From the NCBI GenBank assembly GCA_013697915.1, contig JACCVY010000006.1, positions 28,292 through 92,291 of the forward strand: a DNA stretch of 64,000 nucleotides, in the 5' to 3' direction. Positions 60,188 through 64,000 of the stretch are shown piece by piece (position 1 is the first letter of the stretch; each line of letters begins with the position of its first letter). The notes beneath the pieces were generated by a model. That model saw only the letters and a program-made list of their open reading frames with translations, had not been told where the DNA came from and searched no databases. This DNA is from Blastocatellia bacterium (lineage in GTDB: Bacteria > Acidobacteriota > Blastocatellia > Pyrinomonadales > Pyrinomonadaceae). A program made the position numbers and the translations under genes.

Positions 60188-61840
60188 GTGGGAAACCCGG
60201 AAGAGGCAACAGCAGGGAAGTCTTCGTTGGGCCGCAAATTATGGTGGCTGATTTTTGGCCGTCTGGCCGTCGCGATACTTCTGGTACTGGCGCGGATAAT
60301 TTGGATTTCCGGACGCACTGACGCAGCCTGGACACAGATACTGCCGGCGCTGTTGACCGTGTGCGGTCTTACCGTAGTCTACTCCCTAGCGCATCGAATT
60401 TCGCGCACCCTTTCCTTCCAGGCCCGCCTGCAATTTGCGCTGGACATCATTCTGGTAAGCTGGCTCAACTGGACCACAGACGTTATTCATTCTCCTTATA
60501 TCGCGCTCTACATCGTCATCATCGCGGCTTCGAGTTTGTTTCTTGGGCCACGCGGGGCCATTGTCACCTCGCTTGGTTGCGCAGTCGCTTTTACCTCCAG
60601 CGCACTGGCCGTACTCGCCGGCTATGGCACACATTCCGCACGCATGGTGCTGGAGGTCGGGAGTTCACAAACAGCCCAGACGGTAGGGCTGTTTGATTTG
60701 GCGTTCCTGGTGGTCGGCTTGTTGTCGGCACGCTTGGCTGAACGTCAGTCGCGTTCAGATGTGCGCTTGATTGCCGCAACCCAGTCGCTTGCGAATCTGC
60801 GCGCGCTGCACGAAAGAATTGTGGAGTCGATTCGGTCCGGCGTCGTCACGACCGATCTTGAAGGGCGTATTTACACCTTCAATGCGGCGGCCGAGGAGAT
60901 CACCGGCTACAAGCAACTGGACGTACGCGGTCAGGATGCGTCCATCTTCTTTGGAGAGATTAAGAAAATCATTGCCAGCTCGCTCGAAATTCACAGCACG
61001 CAGGCCAGCCCTCGGTTTGAAGCAGACTGCCTGACGGCTGACGGCCTGAGGTTGCGCCTGGGCTTTACGATCTCGCCGCTCTTTTCCGAGGCGGGCGATA
61101 CGACTGGCACAGTTATTACGTTTCAGGATCTCACGCAAATTCGCGCGCTTGAAGAGACCTCTCGGCGTCAGGACCGCTTGGCTGCGATTGGTCGCATGGC
61201 GGCGTCGATAGCTCACGAGATCCGGAACCCATTAGCGGCAATGCGCGGTTCAATTCAGATGTTGCGCGCAGACATGTCCAGCGACTCCTCGCAAACAGAG
61301 TTAATGGAAATTATCTTGCGCGAGTCTGATCGGCTCAACCGGATCATCAGCGATTTTTTGAGCTATGCGCGGCCGCGTTCAATAATTCAAACCAGGGTCA
61401 ATGTAGGCGAACTGTTGCAACAAACATTCATGCTGTTGCGTCACAGTGCCGAGATCAATCAGGGCCATTTGATCGAAGAACAAGTTCCAGCAGACCCGGC
61501 TTTGGTAAATGCCGATTCCGAACAGCTGCAACAGGTCTTCTGGAATCTTTCTCGCAACGCGCTTCAGGCAATGCCGGCGGGCGGCATCTTACGCGCAACT
61601 GTGCACGAAAATTCCAACGACCGGTTGCGGATTACTTTTTCCGATACCGGACGCGGCATGGCCCCAGAACAGGTCGAACATCTTTTTGAGCCGTTTTCTT
61701 CAACTACCGGAGGCACCGGGCTCGGTCTTTCAATCGTTTATCAAATCATTCGCGATCATGGTGGTACAATCAATGTACGTAGTCGCGAGGGACACGGGAC
61801 GACAATAACGATTGAACTCCCGGCAAGCGAAGGCGACTGA
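60188..61840 (+). CDS. pilS: Sensor histidine kinase PilS (two-component, PAS-containing)
   Basis: A membrane kinase that phosphorylates PilR. The 550-residue product has about six N-terminal transmembrane helices (about 15-185), a PAS domain (about 205-310, with VESIRSGVVTTDLEGRIYTF), a HisKA domain with the phospho-acceptor in ASIAHEIRNPLAAMRGSIQ (about 340) and an HATPase domain with FWNLSRNALQAMP, DTGRGMAPEQVEHLFEPF and GGTGLGLSIVYQI. The start is GTG 60188, followed shortly by the first helix. PilS normally senses pilin level in the membrane. pilR follows after 53 bases. Confidence 0.9.
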   Translation: MGNPEEATAGKSSLGRKLWWLIFGRLAVAILLVLARIIWISGRTDAAWTQILPALLTVCGLTVVYSLAHRISRTLSFQARLQFALDIILVSWLNWTTDVIHSPYIALYIVIIAASSLFLGPRGAIVTSLGCAVAFTSSALAVLAGYGTHSARMVLEVGSSQTAQTVGLFDLAFLVVGLLSARLAERQSRSDVRLIAATQSLANLRALHERIVESIRSGVVTTDLEGRIYTFNAAAEEITGYKQLDVRGQDASIFFGEIKKIIASSLEIHSTQASPRFEADCLTADGLRLRLGFTISPLFSEAGDTTGTVITFQDLTQIRALEETSRRQDRLAAIGRMAASIAHEIRNPLAAMRGSIQMLRADMSSDSSQTELMEIILRESDRLNRIISDFLSYARPRSIIQTRVNVGELLQQTFMLLRHSAEINQGHLIEEQVPADPALVNADSEQLQQVFWNLSRNALQAMPAGGILRATVHENSNDRLRITFSDTGRGMAPEQVEHLFEPFSSTTGGTGLGLSIVYQIIRDHGGTINVRSREGHGTTITIELPASEGD

Positions 61841-61893
61841 AGGCGGGACTTTCGCCCTGGTTTTTTCTGACTTCTGACTTCTATCTTTTCAGC

Positions 61894-63408
61894 ATGGCTA
61901 ACCTGCTAATCGTCGATGATGAACTGGGCATGCGGCAATTCTTGACGCATCTCTTCCAGCGTGAAGGCCATCTCGTTCGAGCCGCTGAAAACGGGCGGCA
62001 GGCGATGGAGCTCCTGCGCACAACGCCGTCTGATCTGGTTATTTCTGACGTGCGCATGCCGGACATGAACGGCATTGAGTTGCTGCGATCAGCCCGTGAG
62101 CTTTTTCCGAATATTGAAGTGGTTCTAATGACGGCTTTTGCCAACGTCGACACTGCAAGGGAAGCCTTCCTGCTTGGTGCCTACGACTTTGTGCAGAAAC
62201 CTTTTGACAACGAGGTGTTGAAGGAAACAGTTACGCGCGCCCTGCAGAAAGTTTCGCTGGTTAAAGAGAAAGAAGCGCTGCTTGAAGAGAACAAAGTTCT
62301 GATTCAGGGACAGCGCACGCGTGGCAAGCTCAACAACATCATTGGCAGTTCTCCGAAAATGCAGGCGCTCTACCAGATGATTGAGACGGTTGCGCAGGTG
62401 CCTTCGACCGTTCTGGTCACCGGCGAATCGGGGACCGGAAAAGAACTGGTTGCTCGCGCAATTCATGACCTCAGCCCGCGGGCCGAGAAGCCCTTCGTTT
62501 CAATTAACTGCGGCGCCTTTACCGAGACCCTGCTCGAGTCGGAATTGTTCGGTTATGTAAAAGGCTCGTTCACCGGCGCAAACACTAATCGGAAAGGGCT
62601 TTTTGAGGCAGCCAACACCGGCACTATTTTCCTCGACGAGATTGGCGAGATGTCTCCGGCGATGCAGGTGAAATTGCTGCGCGTGCTGCAAGAAAGAAAG
62701 CTGCGGCCGGTGGGCGCGACTGATGAAACCACGGTTGACACACGAGTCATCGCTGCCACTAATCGCGATCTTGGCAGCATGGTCAAGGATGGAACTTTTC
62801 GCGAAGACCTCTTTTACCGGATCTCAGTTATTCCAATTGAGCTTCCCTCCTTACGCGAAAGAACGGAAGACATTCGCGGCTTGGCAGAGCATTTTATCGG
62901 GAAGTTTTGCACCGACACAGGACGGGAATTATCGATAAGCGAGAATGCCGTGCGTTTGCTCGAGAGTTATATTTGGCCGGGCAACGTCCGCGAACTGGAG
63001 CACGCAATCGAACGGGCGGTGGCGCTTGAGACAACCGACGCTATTCAATCAGAGCGGCTGCCGGAAAAAATTTCGAACTACAATCCTTATCGCATCGCTG
63101 AAAGTTTTGAATTTCCCGAAGAGGGTGTAAACCTCACTGCCCATTTGGACCAGCTCGAGAAGACCTATGTGCTCGAAGCACTGCGCCGCAAAGTTGGGAA
63201 TCAAACTAACGCCGCCGAACTGCTCGGCCTTTCGGTTCGGTCGCTGCGGCATTTACTCGACAAGCACGGCGTCCGCGGGTTGACGGCGCAGATGCGCGAC
63301 GAGCGTCGTAATTCTGATTCAACGCCGCGGCGCCGCTCTTCCGATCCGGAGCCGCGTCGTCGTGAAGATGACGAATCCGAATTTGCCGCAAGCGCCGGCG
63401 AACCCTGA
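61894..63408 (+). CDS. pilR: Sigma-54-dependent response regulator PilR
   Basis: Activates RpoN-dependent pilin promoters. The 504-residue product has a receiver domain (about 1-120, SDVRMPDMNG), an AAA+ domain (about 145-380) with Walker A GESGTGKELV, the loop GSFTGA in place of the commoner GAFTGA, and DEIGEMSPAMQ. A Fis-type helix-turn-helix (NAAELLGLSVRSLRHLL, about 440) follows. The C-terminal 40 residues are a highly charged Arg/Asp/Glu tail. The gene is followed by a sigma-54-like site. ATG 61894 fits the family. The pairing with pilS is the basis for the name. Confidence 0.9.
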   Translation: MANLLIVDDELGMRQFLTHLFQREGHLVRAAENGRQAMELLRTTPSDLVISDVRMPDMNGIELLRSARELFPNIEVVLMTAFANVDTAREAFLLGAYDFVQKPFDNEVLKETVTRALQKVSLVKEKEALLEENKVLIQGQRTRGKLNNIIGSSPKMQALYQMIETVAQVPSTVLVTGESGTGKELVARAIHDLSPRAEKPFVSINCGAFTETLLESELFGYVKGSFTGANTNRKGLFEAANTGTIFLDEIGEMSPAMQVKLLRVLQERKLRPVGATDETTVDTRVIAATNRDLGSMVKDGTFREDLFYRISVIPIELPSLRERTEDIRGLAEHFIGKFCTDTGRELSISENAVRLLESYIWPGNVRELEHAIERAVALETTDAIQSERLPEKISNYNPYRIAESFEFPEEGVNLTAHLDQLEKTYVLEALRRKVGNQTNAAELLGLSVRSLRHLLDKHGVRGLTAQMRDERRNSDSTPRRRSSDPEPRRREDDESEFAASAGEP

Positions 63409-63567
63409 TATCAGTTAGCCAATCCTTCCAAACCATTCGTCCAATATTGCCCGAAAGCGTCATCATGTTGCTGCCGAAAATTGTCAGCAACGAGAATCCC
63501 AACCGCTAAACCGAAGTCCTTACGCAAAATGAGAGCAATCTTCGAGGGTTCTTTCGAAGTATGTACG

Positions 63568-63583
63568 TGGCACGATCATTGTA
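63568..63583 (+). promoter_or_regulatory. Candidate sigma-54 promoter downstream of pilR
   Basis: TGGCACGATCATTGTA matches TGGCACG-N4-TTGCW except that the -12 GC reads GT. Its position, right after pilSR, is where pilA and its RpoN promoter are found in many type IV pilus loci. The expected gene downstream is interrupted by an IS. Confidence 0.55.
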
Positions 63584-63694
63584 TTTGCGCTATCGGACAT
63601 ATCGCGCTCTTTTGGGACGTGCAACTATATGACAAAGTCCTTTGACGCGAGAAAGCTTAAAAGCTTTAGGTCTTAATGGAGCAAGGATAAAAGA

Positions 63695-63699
63695 AATGG
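63695..63699 (+). other. Start codon of a gene apparently interrupted by the IS
   Basis: ATGGA at 63695 is preceded by AAGGAT at a workable ribosome-site distance, and the IS terminus TGAACTGCACCC begins at the next base. Read through the IS this ORF ends after six codons. The host gene may be the major pilin; the remainder lies outside the window. Confidence 0.35.
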
Positions 63700-64000
63700 A
63701 TGAACTGCACCCTTGACTGACACAAAAAGTTAAGCACATATCCCTACGGGGAAGGGGGCTTAACAATGACCAAGAAGGGGGCAGTGGCCGCCAAGACGGC
63801 GGTGCTCAAACGGCGCACATTCACGCGCGAGTTCAAACTCCAAGTCATTCGCGAGATCGAGGCCGGCAAGACTCAGGCGCAAGTAGCCCGCGAATATCAA
63901 ATCAGCGACAACACGATCTCGAAATGGCGCCGCGAGCTGCGACAATATAAAGAGCGCGCCTTCGCCGGGCGCGGTCACGCTTACACCGATGAAGCCCGCG
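63700..64000 (+). mobile_element. IS3-family insertion sequence, left end; truncated by window edge
   Basis: The terminus TGAACTGCACCC at 63700 has the TGA-rich form of IS3-family ends and lies 66 bases before the OrfA start. The right end, the OrfB reading frame and the target-site duplication are beyond the window. Confidence 0.7.
63766..64000 (+). CDS. IS3-type transposase OrfA (helix-turn-helix protein), 3' truncated
   Basis: Absent from the ORF track because it runs off the window. It reads from ATG 63766 through 78 codons without a stop. It encodes RRTFTREFKLQVIREIEAGK followed by TQAQVAREYQISDNTISKWR, the helix-turn-helix of IS3/IS911 OrfA proteins that binds the IS ends. GGGGAAGGGGG lies upstream. 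OrfB, the DDE catalytic part, is expected beyond base 64000 and is usually made by programmed frameshifting. Confidence 0.85.
   Translation, partial: MTKKGAVAAKTAVLKRRTFTREFKLQVIREIEAGKTQAQVAREYQISDNTISKWRRELRQYKERAFAGRGHAYTDEAR

Noticed and set aside
61846-61893. TCTGACTTCTGACTTCT word repeat between pilS and pilR
   Set aside because: Resembles one arm of the word-type repeats, but no complementary arm is present nearby.

Overview
The window is a 64 kb chromosomal segment of moderately high GC from a Gram-negative-type bacterium. It carries about 50 protein genes, no rRNA, no recognisable tRNA and no CRISPR array. The gene mix suggests Acidobacteriota, most likely class Blastocatellia: a secreted S8 protease ending in Calx-beta and DUF4214 domains, a DUF1800/DUF1501 pair, a PEP-CTERM protein, a b558-type sdhCAB operon, a type IVa pilus machine and lone NtrC-type regulators. 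The taxonomic placement is inference from gene content; no marker phylogeny was possible.

Layout. 1-3.4 kb: succinate dehydrogenase sdhC (cut by the left edge), sdhA, sdhB, with a long hairpin repeat between sdhA and sdhB. 3.4-8.2 kb: a stand-alone protease propeptide-like protein and a large S8 protease. 8.2-19.3 kb: housekeeping and cell-envelope genes (mdh, ferritin-like protein, class III aminotransferase, amidohydrolase, lytic transglycosylase, a PIN toxin-antitoxin-like pair, a TPR/retropepsin-like protease, an Ogg2-type DNA glycosylase, a PBP4-type D,D-carboxypeptidase). 19.7-25.6 kb: two tandem minor-pilin clusters behind a near-perfect sigma-54 promoter; the second copy has lost pilV and carries a FimT-PilW chimera broken by one base. 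26-29 kb: an NtrC-type regulator and murJ. 29.2-33 kb: a frameshifted PEP-CTERM gene, nnr, tsaE and a cysteine dioxygenase. 33-43.4 kb (minus strand): comEC, rlmD, a hypothetical gene, coaX, a glycosyltransferase, birA, an APH-like kinase and an acyl-CoA dehydrogenase. 43.6-51.7 kb: an orphan modB, DUF1501, DUF1800, an M28 peptidase, an anti-sigma-like protein and a sigma factor. 51.9-53.3 kb: queE and queC. 53.4-63.4 kb: a TPR protein and the pilB-hyp-pilT-pilC-pilS-pilR cluster. 63.4-64 kb: a second sigma-54-like promoter and an IS3-type insertion cut by the right edge.

How it fits together. PilB, PilT and PilC are the motor and platform of a type IVa pilus, and the minor pilins at 20-25.6 kb would prime or decorate the fibre. 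PilS/PilR is a sigma-54-dependent two-component system; sigma-54-type sites lie before the minor pilins and just after pilR, which points to one regulon. An IS element appears to have landed at the start codon of whatever gene the second site drove, plausibly the major pilin. ComEC adds a DNA-uptake channel.

A second theme is non-coding: at least seven snap-back repeats from six or more sequence families sit in intergenic gaps, several inside apparent operons. Two genes carry single-base disruptions at short A runs; these could be real or sequence error.
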